NCBI GenBank assembly: GCA_021739645.1 | Contig: JAIPBL010000015.1 | Location: 21,796-85,795 of the forward strand | DNA length: 64,000 nucleotides | Direction of reading: 5' to 3' | Source: Saprospiraceae bacterium | GTDB lineage: Bacteria; Bacteroidota; Bacteroidia; Chitinophagales; Saprospiraceae | Shown here: positions 8,401 through 18,727 of the stretch, one piece after another | How the letters are laid out: every line of letters begins with the position of its first letter | Position numbering within the stretch: the stretch's first letter is position 1 | Notes under the pieces: generated by a model | What the model was told of the DNA's origin: nothing | Seen by the model: the letters and a program-made list of their open reading frames with translations, nothing else | Database searches by the model: none | Program-made: the position numbers and the translations under genes

Positions 8401-11400
8401 ATGAAAATCAGCCGCATCCTACTTCGCAACCTGCACTCCATCCGCTCGGAGGTCGAAATTGACTTCACGGCCAGCCCTTTGTCGGATACTGGACTATTTG
8501 CAATAACGGGAGACACGGGCGCAGGCAAAACTACCATCCTTGACGCCATCACCTTGGCCATGTACGGCAAGGTCTGCCGGAAATCAAGGCCAGAGGAGGT
8601 ACTCTCACACGGTGCCGAAGAAGGCATAGCGGAGTGCGATTTCGAGGCAGGCGGGCGGCAAATTCGTTGCCAATGGCGCTGCTGGGTGCCCAAGTCTAAA
8701 AAAGGAACCGGGCCAAAAGTGGAACGTTCCGTCGCCGAATGGAGTGAGGAAAAACAGGACTTCTTAATTGTTGCGGAGCGAAAAATTCGGGAAGTAGATG
8801 CCTTTGTGGAGGAAGTTTCCGGCTTGGATTTCGAGCGTTTTACTCGCTCCGCAATGTTGGCACAGGGCGATTTTGCAGCCTTCCTAAAAGCTGCACCAAA
8901 GGAGCGCAGCGAGCTTTTGGAACGTATCACCGGGACGGAGATTTATTCAAGCCTCTCCAAAGCAGCACTCGAACGACACAGTATTGAAAAGGCAATACTT
9001 GCGGAATTGGTCACATTCAGAGATTCCCTGCAAGTTTTTTCGAAAGAAGACCTCAAAGAACGCAAGGCAGTACTGAAGGAGAAAGAACAAGCCACGAAAA
9101 CCATCAGAACGGAACTTGATTCGGTTAAAAATGCGCTGCAATGGCTGCGCCAAGTCGGACAATTGAAGCTTCGAAATGAAAAAGCTTCCGCCGATATGCT
9201 GGCCATGGAGGCTGAAAAAACGACACTTGAAGCGGAGGAAAAATTGCTGGTACAGCACCGCAAGACGCTGCCGCTCCACCCCACCCTCGCCCGGCTGGAC
9301 GACAAGTTGGCTGAAATCGCCAATTTGGAGGAAGCAACCGCTCGTTTTACCCAAAACCAACCCGCAGAATCAGAAACTGCCAAATCGGCACAGGTTGCTT
9401 TTGGTGAAAAAGCGGCGTTGCTCGATACGCTGATTTCAGGACAGCCAGCGGCCATGCGACTGTTCGAGGAGGTGGCGCTGATGGACGCCCAACTCAGCGG
9501 TTTGACGGAGGCCAATTCTAAAATCAACCATGAGTGGGAGGGCACATCGGCAAAAAAACAAGCCACCGACCTTCAAATTGCAAAGCAAAAAAAGAAGCTG
9601 GAAGAACATACCTCAGCAGTTGCCGAATTGGGTAAATGGCTGAAACCCAATGCTGTATGGGCATCGTTGCCCCAAGATTTACCCGCCATCACCATCCACG
9701 AAGAGGCGCTCCGGGAGAACCTCAGAAGCAAAACACGGATTGCCGAAGAAGCTAAAACATTGCTCCAAAACACGGAGCAATCGAGGCAAGACACAGCAAA
9801 GCTGGAGACTATTTTTACCGAAGAAAAAAATACGCTCGCTGGGCTGCTCGAACTTTTTGAAAAAAACACGCCAGGAAATTTCATCCCGAACCGGCAAGAC
9901 CTGCTCGAAATACTCACACGGGAGATTGAGCAACTTAGTGAGAAGCATATAAATTTCACCAACCTCAGCAGCCTCAACGCTGAATACCGGGCTGCGTTGG
10001 TGCAACTTTCCAACCTTGAAAACCGACTTTCGGAGCTGCGCCAACAAGAACTTTGGCTCGACAAATCGCTGCTATCGGCTTATGAGGAGGCGGAGGAGTG
10101 GGAGCACCAATTGGCGTACCGTCGGGAAGTTTACAACCAACAACTGCAACTCGCCAACTACGAAAAAGACCGGGCAAACTTGCAAGAGGGCGACCCCTGC
10201 CCGCTCTGCCTGAGTACCCACCACCCATTCCGGCTGCATGAGGTAAAGCCCTTTGTGGACGAGGCTCGGACCGATTTGGAAGCTGCCGAAAAATCAAACC
10301 GGGAGCGCCAATTGGAACGAAATGCCTTGCTCAAACAGCACATCGAAACCAATACCCAGATTCAACAAATCGAGGGTGTGGAAGGAGGGGAGATGGGCAA
10401 GCTCGAAGCTCGAATTGGCGGGCTGGAGCAACAGTTGGCGGCATTCCTGCCCGGTCTCGACGGGGAGGATTTCAGCAGGTCGCACGGCGATTGGTTGGTG
10501 AACAAACTTGACAATTTCGAGGTGACGCTGGCAGAGAAAAAGGCGATACGGGAGAAACTGACGGTGCTGAACAGCCAGATTTCAACGAAAGAGGAGCGGG
10601 TTCGCTCACTCGAAAGCCAACTGAAAGACGCCCGTTTTGCGGAGCAACAAAACGAGCGGAGCCGCCTCGACCGGGAAGCTACCTTGCTCGATTTGGCCGA
10701 AAGATTCAAAGAGTCAAGTGCGGAACTGGACAAGCTGGTGGACAAGTACGGTTTCCGTTTTTCGTTGGATACCGCCAAGCAGATGTTCAGTGAACTGAAA
10801 GGAAAGGAGGACGAATTTTCTACCAAGAAAACAAACCGAGATACGCACGAACGCCAGCTTGAACTGGCCCGGCAGTCGCTCGAACAGTTGGTGGAAGCAC
10901 AGTCTGAGTTGGAACAGAAAAGCCAGCAATTGCAGGCAGAAGCCACCGAACAGCAAGGCAAATTGGGCATTTTACAGGCGAAGCGGCAGTCAATTTTTGG
11001 GGTAAAAAATCCGGTTTCCGAGCGAGAAAAAATGTTGGCAGAACTCAGAAATGCGGAACAAGCGGTAGCTGTGACCCGCACAAACCATGAGCAAGCAAAA
11101 GAACGGTTGGCCCGCACGAAGCAACAGTTGGAAAGCACCAAAAAACAGTTGGAGGCCAACAAAAATGCTGTGGCTGAACTGGAAAAAAGCCTCAATTCAG
11201 GACTGGCGGCGGCAGGGTTTGCATCGGTAGCCGCATTGCGGAGCGCCATGCTGCCCTCGAAACAAGCCGAGCGAATCGAGGAGCTATCGGAGCGGCTGAA
11301 ACTGCGGGAAGTGGCCGTTCGGCAAGAAGCCAAGTCGGCCAAAATGGCACTGGATACTGCGCTGGCAACACCACTGGCAACAGAAACGGAATCGGAACTT

Positions 11401-12048
11401 GCAACTAAAGTCGAGACCTTGGAAGGCGAAATGCAGGTACTCCAACAGGAAATTGGGGCGCTTAACCAACAATTAAAGGACAACGAAAAGCGGAAGGCGG
11501 AAGGCGAAGTTATTTTGCAACAAATTGACAGCCAACGACTTGTGTACAATCGTTGGGCGGCGATGTATGACCTCATTGGTTCTTCGGATGGTTCGAAGTT
11601 CCGAAAATTCGCCCAGGGCCTTACGCTGCAAAAGCTGGTGCAACTCGCCAACACCCACCTCGAAAACCTTTACGGTCGTTACTTCGTCGTGAAGCGTCAG
11701 GGTGAGGATTTGGAGCTGGACATCGTGGACACCTACCAAGCCGACAACATGCGCTCGATGATGACCTTGTCTGGTGGCGAGAGTTTTTTGGTCAGCCTGG
11801 CACTGGCGCTTGGGTTGAGCGACCTCGCTGGTCGAAATGCCAACATCCGCTCACTGTTCATTGATGAGGGCTTCGGCACCCTCGATGACCAAACGCTTGA
11901 CCTCGCCATCTGCACCTTGGAAAATTTGCAGGCAAAGGGAAAAACGATCGGCATCATTTCACATGTAAAAGAGCTGAAAGAACGCATATCAACGCAGGTT
12001 CGGGTGCTGAAAAAAGGCGGGGGAACGAGCGTGGTCGAGATTGGTTGA
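8401..12048 (+). CDS. sbcC: SbcC-like SMC-family ATPase / exonuclease subunit
   Basis: Walker A GDTGAGKTTILDAI, long coiled coils around a zinc hook GDPCPLCLSTHHP, C-terminal signature LSGGESFLVSLALALGLSDLAG...LFIDEGFGTLD. Confidence 0.92.
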   Translation: MKISRILLRNLHSIRSEVEIDFTASPLSDTGLFAITGDTGAGKTTILDAITLAMYGKVCRKSRPEEVLSHGAEEGIAECDFEAGGRQIRCQWRCWVPKSKKGTGPKVERSVAEWSEEKQDFLIVAERKIREVDAFVEEVSGLDFERFTRSAMLAQGDFAAFLKAAPKERSELLERITGTEIYSSLSKAALERHSIEKAILAELVTFRDSLQVFSKEDLKERKAVLKEKEQATKTIRTELDSVKNALQWLRQVGQLKLRNEKASADMLAMEAEKTTLEAEEKLLVQHRKTLPLHPTLARLDDKLAEIANLEEATARFTQNQPAESETAKSAQVAFGEKAALLDTLISGQPAAMRLFEEVALMDAQLSGLTEANSKINHEWEGTSAKKQATDLQIAKQKKKLEEHTSAVAELGKWLKPNAVWASLPQDLPAITIHEEALRENLRSKTRIAEEAKTLLQNTEQSRQDTAKLETIFTEEKNTLAGLLELFEKNTPGNFIPNRQDLLEILTREIEQLSEKHINFTNLSSLNAEYRAALVQLSNLENRLSELRQQELWLDKSLLSAYEEAEEWEHQLAYRREVYNQQLQLANYEKDRANLQEGDPCPLCLSTHHPFRLHEVKPFVDEARTDLEAAEKSNRERQLERNALLKQHIETNTQIQQIEGVEGGEMGKLEARIGGLEQQLAAFLPGLDGEDFSRSHGDWLVNKLDNFEVTLAEKKAIREKLTVLNSQISTKEERVRSLESQLKDARFAEQQNERSRLDREATLLDLAERFKESSAELDKLVDKYGFRFSLDTAKQMFSELKGKEDEFSTKKTNRDTHERQLELARQSLEQLVEAQSELEQKSQQLQAEATEQQGKLGILQAKRQSIFGVKNPVSEREKMLAELRNAEQAVAVTRTNHEQAKERLARTKQQLESTKKQLEANKNAVAELEKSLNSGLAAAGFASVAALRSAMLPSKQAERIEELSERLKLREVAVRQEAKSAKMALDTALATPLATETESELATKVETLEGEMQVLQQEIGALNQQLKDNEKRKAEGEVILQQIDSQRLVYNRWAAMYDLIGSSDGSKFRKFAQGLTLQKLVQLANTHLENLYGRYFVVKRQGEDLELDIVDTYQADNMRSMMTLSGGESFLVSLALALGLSDLAGRNANIRSLFIDEGFGTLDDQTLDLAICTLENLQAKGKTIGIISHVKELKERISTQVRVLKKGGGTSVVEIG

Positions 12049-12219
12049 AGTTGCGTTGATTTGGGAGATTCAAGTTTAATATGCCCCATTTTTTGTCAAA
12101 AATTTGCCTGAAATATGAAAATGGACTGGTATGAACCTCTGAGAAAGTAGCTTTGAGCAATGGATGGGAATACCCCATCGTTTTACAAAAACTGCACTTA
12201 CACACATAAAACATTGGTA

Positions 12220-15200
12220 ATGAACAAACTGATTATCTACCCTGCTGCCTTATTTTTCCTATTTTTTATTGGTGTAAAACCGACTTTCGGGCAGTTCAAC
12301 ATCAAAATGAACGTGCTCAGTGGCACTTCCACCACCACTTGCACCGACCCAATTGGCGCACCAGACCCCACTTGGGCGGTGAATATTGACAATGCCGGGT
12401 GGGTATCCTACCCTTTCAATGGCATTTGCTACAACAACTTCCCAAACGAACAATTCAACAAAACCTATCCTTGTTTGGTGGACATTCCAACCACCATTCC
12501 TGTTTGTTTTCGGGCCTATGAAAACGATGCGACACTACCCAACCCCTGCACTCCAGTCTATAGTTGCCAAGCTGAAATTTGTATCGATGTAACTGTCCCA
12601 GCAATGGGAACTGTGCCTTTCACTATCACCCTTCCTGCTGGTGGCCCATCGGGTGGCAGCGTGGATATGAACATTGTGACGAGTGGTGTCCCCGGTGGTA
12701 TCAACGATTTGCTTTGCAACGCCATTCCACTTGGTATTTTGACAACCAGCGTACCTGTCGGATTGCCTGACACCAGCGTTTTCAACAATTTTTGTGCAAC
12801 AAACTTGAATGAGCCCGACCCAGGCCCTGCCGGTGGTGGGTGGTTCAACAACCAGGGTGTCTGGTTCACCTTCACAACGGATGCCAACCCAACGGATGCC
12901 ATTCTGGTGGACGTGAACAGCGACCCCTCGAATTTTGGCGACCCCATCAACCTCCAGGTTGCAATTTACGAGAGTAGTGACAATACCTGCAACGGCAATT
13001 TCACCTTACTCAGCTCCAACTATGTTACCCCTGATTTTGATGAAACAGCGGTCTTCACTTGCCCAAAACCAAATACCACTTACTTCATTCTGGTGGATGG
13101 CGTTTACATAAGCGGTACCAATATCACCGAAGTGGAAGGCTGGTTTGGGCTTGGTGTGGAACAACTCGATGTGAATGCCGCTTCCGAGCTGCGATGTACT
13201 GCCGAAAATTTGGGAGGTGTGCCGCTGGGTGGCACAGTTAGCACACAATTGGTTACCAATGCTTGCTCCATGAATACCAACTCATCGCCAGCTTCGGCAT
13301 TTGGCGTTCAAAAATCGGTCTGGTTCACCTTCTCGCCGCCGCCCACGGGCCATGTTTTCGTGCAAGGCACTAGCTCCGACCTTGACCCAATCGGCATCCA
13401 AATGGCTATTTATCTATCCTCGAATGGCGGGTGCCTGGGCACGATGATGGAGTTGGCAAGTCAATTCACTGCCGCTGACAACGACGAGGTGATTGAACTG
13501 CACTGCCTCGACCCCAACACAACGTATTTTGTAATGATTGACGGTGCAACCGGCCTCTTGAACACCGGGATATTCACCCTTTCCGTGACCGACGCTGGGA
13601 ATGAAACCCCAACAACGACCTTAAATCCTGTAGTTTGTTTTGGGGAAACCTTTTCCGCTGGCGGCAATTCCTACAACCAAACTGGCATGTACGCCGACAC
13701 GCTGCAACTGCCCGGTGGTTGCGACAGCATCGTTGTCACCGACCTTACTGTGCTTTCGCAAGTTCAAGTCAACTTGCAAGTGACCAATCAGGGCGCTGGC
13801 CTTGGCAATACCACTGGCGGGATGCAAGTAAACCCAAGCGGGGGGGATGGGGGCTACACGGTGCTTTGGTCAAATGGGCAAACGGGCACCACTGCTACCA
13901 ACCTCGTTGGGGGCGACAATTTCTGCGTGACGGTTACTGACCAGAATGGCTGCGAAAATGACACCTGCATGATAATGCCCTACTACCTGAACTTCATCCC
14001 CTCTGCAACAGGTAGCAGTTTGCTCTGCAATGGAGACCAAAATGGAACCATCGAGTTTTCGGCCATCGGCGGGGTTGCTCCCTACCAGTTTGACTGGGAA
14101 AGTTTAAGCAGCAATTTGAGTGGCGCTGGCTTCATCCAAACCGACGGTCAGCTGATTTCCATTCCTGGTTTGCCCGGTGGGCAATACAGCATTCACATCT
14201 TCGATGTGGCTTTCGACACTACCGTTTTGGTGAACATTTCTGAACCAACATCATTGGTTGCCGACGTAATGTCGGTCACAAACGCCACTTGCTTTGGCGA
14301 CTGCAACGGCGCAATAACAATTGACATTACCGGGGGTACCCCGCCCTACCTTGTCAATTGGGCAAACGGCAACACCACGGCCAATTTGACAAGTCTCTGT
14401 GCTGGAACCTACCAAGCCACAGTGTCCGATGCAAATGGCTGTACCAAGTTTGTCAGCCAGGACATCCTGCAACCTGTTCAGTTCACCGCCACGGCGTCGG
14501 AATTGCAACCCGTTTCTTGCTTTCAAGGCACCGACGGAAGGGCTAGGGTGACACCGAGTGAACCCGCCGCTTCCATTCTTTGGAGCAATGGCATGACCAC
14601 TTCCACCATTTCTGGGTTGAATGGGGCTGTTTATACGGTCACCGTCACCAATTCAGCGGGGTGTACAGCCTCGGCAAGTGTGGTAGTTTCTGCGCCAACT
14701 GCGCCTGTGAGCGTGACCATCAACCAGCAGCAAGGCGTCGACTGCCAAGGAGAGAATTCGGGTATTTTGCAGGCAATGACCAGTGGGCCGGGCAACAATT
14801 TTATTTACGTTTGGAGCAATGGAGGCAGCCAACCAACCGCCTCAAGCCTCATCGCCGGCACCTATTCTGTGACGGTGAGCAATGAAAATGGCTGCTCCGC
14901 AACAGCCAGCGCCATGCTAACCCAGCCGACCCCAATTGTTGCGACAGCGACACCCAACGAAATCACCTGCCTCGACCTCCCGGATGCTGGCGCCATCAAC
15001 GTGGACAATGTGACCGGTGGTCAACCCCCTTATACTTACTCACAGGATGGGGCTTCGTTTTTCACAAACCCCGTACTGACTGGCTATGCCGAAGGCCCAA
15101 ACTCATTTTTTGTCATGGATGCAAATGGTTGTGTTTCGGAGTTTCAGGAGACCATAAACGGCCCAATTGAGTTGCTCGTTGACCTTGGCCCCAACAAAAG

Positions 15201-15702
15201 CATTGCACTTGGGGATAGCATAAAACTCCAAGCAACCGTCAACCAGCTCGTGCAAACTTATTCTTGGTCACCACCGGAAGGGCTTTCCTGCACGGATTGC
15301 TCAAGCCCAATCGCCTCGCCATTGGTGCCAGGCATGTACATAGTGGTTGTCACAACTGCTGATGGATGCAGCGCCTCGGGTGAGGTTTTTATTGAGGTAA
15401 AAAATGACCAGAAAGTCTTTGTTCCGAATGCCTTCAGCCCAAATGGGGATGGCCTGAACGATGAGTTCATGCCGTTCACGGATGGCTCGGTGCGACGCAT
15501 CAAGTCATTCCGGATTTTTGATCGCCAGGGAAACAATGTTTATGATGGGAAAGACTTAATTCCTAATCAGCCGGGCATTGGCTGGGATGGCGTTTTTAAG
15601 GGGAAAGAGATGCAGCCCGCCGTTTTTGCTTGGCTCGCTGAAATAGAGTTCGTTGATGGCAAGTTGCTTGTTTACAAAGGAGAAGTCGTGTTGATTCGAT
15701 GA
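12220..15702 (+). CDS. Large secreted protein with SprB-type repeats and T9SS type B (CHU_C) C-terminal sorting domain
   Basis: Signal peptide MNKLIIYPAALFFLFFIG; repeats such as NATCFGDCNGAITIDITGGTPPYLVNWANG; C-terminus VFVPNAFSPNGDGLNDEFMPF...FRIFDRQGN. Confidence 0.88.
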   Translation: MNKLIIYPAALFFLFFIGVKPTFGQFNIKMNVLSGTSTTTCTDPIGAPDPTWAVNIDNAGWVSYPFNGICYNNFPNEQFNKTYPCLVDIPTTIPVCFRAYENDATLPNPCTPVYSCQAEICIDVTVPAMGTVPFTITLPAGGPSGGSVDMNIVTSGVPGGINDLLCNAIPLGILTTSVPVGLPDTSVFNNFCATNLNEPDPGPAGGGWFNNQGVWFTFTTDANPTDAILVDVNSDPSNFGDPINLQVAIYESSDNTCNGNFTLLSSNYVTPDFDETAVFTCPKPNTTYFILVDGVYISGTNITEVEGWFGLGVEQLDVNAASELRCTAENLGGVPLGGTVSTQLVTNACSMNTNSSPASAFGVQKSVWFTFSPPPTGHVFVQGTSSDLDPIGIQMAIYLSSNGGCLGTMMELASQFTAADNDEVIELHCLDPNTTYFVMIDGATGLLNTGIFTLSVTDAGNETPTTTLNPVVCFGETFSAGGNSYNQTGMYADTLQLPGGCDSIVVTDLTVLSQVQVNLQVTNQGAGLGNTTGGMQVNPSGGDGGYTVLWSNGQTGTTATNLVGGDNFCVTVTDQNGCENDTCMIMPYYLNFIPSATGSSLLCNGDQNGTIEFSAIGGVAPYQFDWESLSSNLSGAGFIQTDGQLISIPGLPGGQYSIHIFDVAFDTTVLVNISEPTSLVADVMSVTNATCFGDCNGAITIDITGGTPPYLVNWANGNTTANLTSLCAGTYQATVSDANGCTKFVSQDILQPVQFTATASELQPVSCFQGTDGRARVTPSEPAASILWSNGMTTSTISGLNGAVYTVTVTNSAGCTASASVVVSAPTAPVSVTINQQQGVDCQGENSGILQAMTSGPGNNFIYVWSNGGSQPTASSLIAGTYSVTVSNENGCSATASAMLTQPTPIVATATPNEITCLDLPDAGAINVDNVTGGQPPYTYSQDGASFFTNPVLTGYAEGPNSFFVMDANGCVSEFQETINGPIELLVDLGPNKSIALGDSIKLQATVNQLVQTYSWSPPEGLSCTDCSSPIASPLVPGMYIVVVTTADGCSASGEVFIEVKNDQKVFVPNAFSPNGDGLNDEFMPFTDGSVRRIKSFRIFDRQGNNVYDGKDLIPNQPGIGWDGVFKGKEMQPAVFAWLAEIEFVDGKLLVYKGEVVLIR

Positions 15703-15730
15703 CTGATTGGGCATTTTGCCACAAAAAAAT

Positions 15731-15760
15731 AACCGGGTTCGATGTGCATCGAACCCGGTT
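15731..15760. terminator. Bidirectional terminator hairpin
   Basis: AACCGGGTTCGATG-tg-CATCGAACCCGGTT, perfect 14-bp stem with A-tract before and T-tract after, between convergent genes. Confidence 0.85.
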
Positions 15761-15772
15761 ATTTTTTACGGC

Positions 15773-16372
15773 CTATTTTTTTGTTGCCTCGGCATTGACA
15801 ACGCCTCCACTGATTTTTTCGCCGTCTTTGTACTCGTATTTCATGATGACCTCGCCTTTGTCGTTGTAAAAAATATTCTCGCCATCGAGCTTGTTATGCT
15901 TGTAGTTAAGCTCCTGCTGGACTACGTCCCTACCCTCGTAGTATTTTTTGAAATTGCCTTCTAAAATGCCCTCGACGAAGGTGCCCTCCTCCGTTTTTCG
16001 GATGTTTTTAAGCTTTGCAAAACGTCCATTCAGCACATTGTTGGTGTAACTGCACATGTGCTCCAAGTGGCCGTATTGTCCAAACTCGAACATCGGGCCG
16101 TTTGGCACCCCGTTCACATAGTTAGTAACAGATGCCGGCACGTCCCTGTCTTTGTGGTAAATGACCCACATGCCGTGCTTGTGGCCGTTGAGAATAGTAC
16201 CCTCCTCCTTGATTTTACCTTTCACATCGGACAAGGTCGCCCTTTTCATGTCGGAACCGGGGATGTCAACAATGACAAAATCTTCAAGGTCAAGGGCTTG
16301 TGAAGTGGCTGGTTTTTGCTGGCAAGCGGTCAGAAAACCAACGAAAAAAGTCAGGAGAATTAAGATGCGCAT
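15773..16372 (-). CDS. YwqK/MORN-like repeat lipoprotein
   Basis: Lipobox MRILILLTFFVGFLTAC; repeats of the type GTILNGHKHGMWVIYHKDR, YKHNKLDGENIFYNDKGEV. Confidence 0.7.
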   Translation of the reverse strand: MRILILLTFFVGFLTACQQKPATSQALDLEDFVIVDIPGSDMKRATLSDVKGKIKEEGTILNGHKHGMWVIYHKDRDVPASVTNYVNGVPNGPMFEFGQYGHLEHMCSYTNNVLNGRFAKLKNIRKTEEGTFVEGILEGNFKKYYEGRDVVQQELNYKHNKLDGENIFYNDKGEVIMKYEYKDGEKISGGVVNAEATKK

Positions 16373-16419
16373 GTCTGGATGATTGAAAATAAAATTGGAA
16401 AATAGCAACGGTTGGTTCT

Positions 16420-16773
16420 TCAAATGGCCTTTTTTCGCTTGGGCTTCTTGATTTCCGCCTTCTGGGCAAACTCAATGCCAGTCTCTAGCCACTCCTGCAA
16501 TTGCTCCTCCGTCTCAAAACCCGGTTTTTCAACTTGAACGAATCCTTTCATCACCCGCCCGGTAAAGTCCATCTCCTTTGCAAAAGGCAATTGAAGCGCT
16601 GCCTCGTATTGCGCTGGGATGACACGAACCATCAGTTCGTCCTTGATGATGCCAACCGACATCTTGCCGTTAATCATGTAGGCAAGCCCACCAAACATTT
16701 TTTTCTCAACTACATCGGTACGGTAGTTAAGTGCAAAGCTGATTCGTTTCGCCAAGTCTTCGCAGTAGGCCAT
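16420..16773 (-). CDS. TfoX/Sxy N-terminal domain protein
   Basis: KKMFGGLAYMINGKMSVGIIKDELMVRV is typical of TfoX_N. Confidence 0.85.
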   Translation of the reverse strand: MAYCEDLAKRISFALNYRTDVVEKKMFGGLAYMINGKMSVGIIKDELMVRVIPAQYEAALQLPFAKEMDFTGRVMKGFVQVEKPGFETEEQLQEWLETGIEFAQKAEIKKPKRKKAI

Positions 16774-16893
16774 CTCTGGTTAATGTTGAGTTGATTCTTT
16801 TGTCAAAAGTAAACCGCACTCCGGTCCTTCTCCTGTGAGGAAAGAGGTGGGGATGCGAACTCCCCGCTCCACACAGGAGAGGGGCTGGACGAG

Positions 16894-17619
16894 TTACCGT
16901 TGATGGTTCAGCAGCCGCATCAAATCTTCCAGGTTCGATTCACTCACTGGAATCTCGGCTGCACCGATGCTTATCTGGTGGCTTCTGATGGACTCCACTT
17001 TGTGCACATTTACAATATAGGATTTGTGAACCCTGAAAAACTGCTTATCCGGCAATTTTTCCTCAATGCCTTTCAGGGTTGATTTTGTCAAAACAGGTCG
17101 CTTGGCCGTGGTCAAAAATATCTTCACATAATCCTTCATGCCTTCAATATGCGTGATGTCGTCCACCAAGATTTTCACCAGCGCATACTCCACGTTCACA
17201 AAAAAGTGCCTAGGCGCAATGTTGGTTTGCTCCGCAACAACAGGGGGTTTCTGCCTGAGTTGCCAGTTCTCATAAGCCTTTAAGGCTGCTTTCGTGAAAC
17301 GCTCCATGCTCACAGGTTTCAACAGGTAGTCCACCACTTCCAGGTCGTAGCTCTCCACGGCATAGTTGGCATAAGCCGTCACGAAAATGACCATCGGCTT
17401 TTCCCGCAAACTGGCAAGGAACTTCGTGCCCAACATACCCGGCATCTGAATGTCGAGAAACATCAAATCCACCTCTTCCCGTTGCAGCACCTCCATCGCC
17501 TCGAACGGGTTTTTACAAGTGGCCACCAAGTCCAAAAAAGGCAATTGCTGCACGTTCTCCTCGATGAGCTTTCGAGCGAGGCTCTCGTCGTCAACGGCGA
17601 TGCATTTTAGTTTAGTCAT
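16894..17619 (-). CDS. LytTR family response regulator
   Basis: Receiver domain (AVDDESLARKLIEENV, LDIQMPGMLG, FVTAYANYAVESYDLEVVDYLLKPV) plus LytTR domain (FFRVHKSYIVNVHKVESI). Confidence 0.93.
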   Translation of the reverse strand: MTKLKCIAVDDESLARKLIEENVQQLPFLDLVATCKNPFEAMEVLQREEVDLMFLDIQMPGMLGTKFLASLREKPMVIFVTAYANYAVESYDLEVVDYLLKPVSMERFTKAALKAYENWQLRQKPPVVAEQTNIAPRHFFVNVEYALVKILVDDITHIEGMKDYVKIFLTTAKRPVLTKSTLKGIEEKLPDKQFFRVHKSYIVNVHKVESIRSHQISIGAAEIPVSESNLEDLMRLLNHQR

Positions 17620-17633
17620 TGGTCAATAATTTC

Positions 17634-18647
17634 CTAAATCCACTTCGCAATTTCATTTAGTTCTGCTGGTGAAAATTCCAAATTATCCAAACAACCGATA
17701 TTGTCGAGCATCTGTTTTGGGCTGCTTGCACCGACGAGCACCGTGGTAATTCGGGGGTCCTTCAAAAGCCAGGCAACGGCCATTTGGGCCAGGGATTGGC
17801 CTCGTTGCTTCGCAATTTCGTTGAGGTTCCGCACTTTTTCGAGCAATTCAGGTGTCAGTTTGTCTTTCGTCAAATACCGCCCATCTTTCACCATCCGGGA
17901 GTCTTCCGGCAAGCCCTTCAGGTATTTGTCGGTGAGAATGCCTTGCTCTAACGGACTAAACGCAATCGCTCCAACGCCTTGTTTTTCCAAAACATCGAGC
18001 AATCCGCCTTCCACCCAGCGGTCGAACATGCTGTACCTAGGCTGATGGATGAGCAGTGGCGTACCGAGGCTCCGCAAAATTTCAGTAGCTCGGTCAGCCT
18101 CAGCAGGCTGATACTGCGAGATTCCAACATATAAAGCCTTGCCCTGCCGAACGATATGGTCGAGCGCAGCCATTGTTTCTTCGAGTGGCGTATCCGGGTC
18201 TGGGCGGTGGTGATAAAAAATATCAACGTAATCAACGCCCATGCGTCGCAAGCTTTGGTCGAGGCTGGCGATGAGGTATTTTCGTGAGCCGAGCGTGCCG
18301 TAAGGGCCGGGCCACATGTCCCAACCTGCTTTGGTGGACAAAATCAGTTCGTCCCGGTAGGGTTTCCAGTCTTGTCGGAACAATCGCCCAAAACTCTCCT
18401 CGGCAGCACCATAAGGCGGGCCGTAGTTGTTGGCGAGGTCAAAATGAGTGATACCGTGGTCGAAAGAGATTCGCAGAATGCTACGACCATTTTCGAGGTT
18501 GTCGGTATGTCCGAAGTTGTGCCAGAGGCCAACAGAAAGCATGGGCAGCAGCAACCCGCTTTTCCCACAGCGGCGATATTGCATCTTGTCATAGCGGGTA
18601 TCGCTGGCCCGGTAATGGCCGGGGTCGTATTTGTCGTTGATTTTCAT
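17634..18647 (-). CDS. Aldo/keto reductase (YghZ/MgrA-like)
   Basis: YRRCGKSGLLLPMLSVGLWHNFG, FDLANNYGPPYGAAEESFGR, WDMWPGPYG, YHHRPDPDTPLEETM. Confidence 0.92.
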   Translation of the reverse strand: MKINDKYDPGHYRASDTRYDKMQYRRCGKSGLLLPMLSVGLWHNFGHTDNLENGRSILRISFDHGITHFDLANNYGPPYGAAEESFGRLFRQDWKPYRDELILSTKAGWDMWPGPYGTLGSRKYLIASLDQSLRRMGVDYVDIFYHHRPDPDTPLEETMAALDHIVRQGKALYVGISQYQPAEADRATEILRSLGTPLLIHQPRYSMFDRWVEGGLLDVLEKQGVGAIAFSPLEQGILTDKYLKGLPEDSRMVKDGRYLTKDKLTPELLEKVRNLNEIAKQRGQSLAQMAVAWLLKDPRITTVLVGASSPKQMLDNIGCLDNLEFSPAELNEIAKWI

Positions 18648-18727
18648 CGAATCACAAGATTTTAGAAGTACGGTGAAGGTGGGGAAATCGAATGGGATTT
18701 TGAGCAGCCAAAAGAGAAAAAACGGAA

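Noticed and set aside
10362-11654. 430-aa minus-strand ORF opposite sbcC
   Set aside because: Lies antisense to a clear SbcC coiled-coil region; Ser/Ala-rich composition is typical of a shadow ORF.
13740-15130. Internal repeats in the T9SS cargo protein
   Set aside because: Ordinary SprB-type domain repeats; expected for this protein class rather than a novel repeat system.
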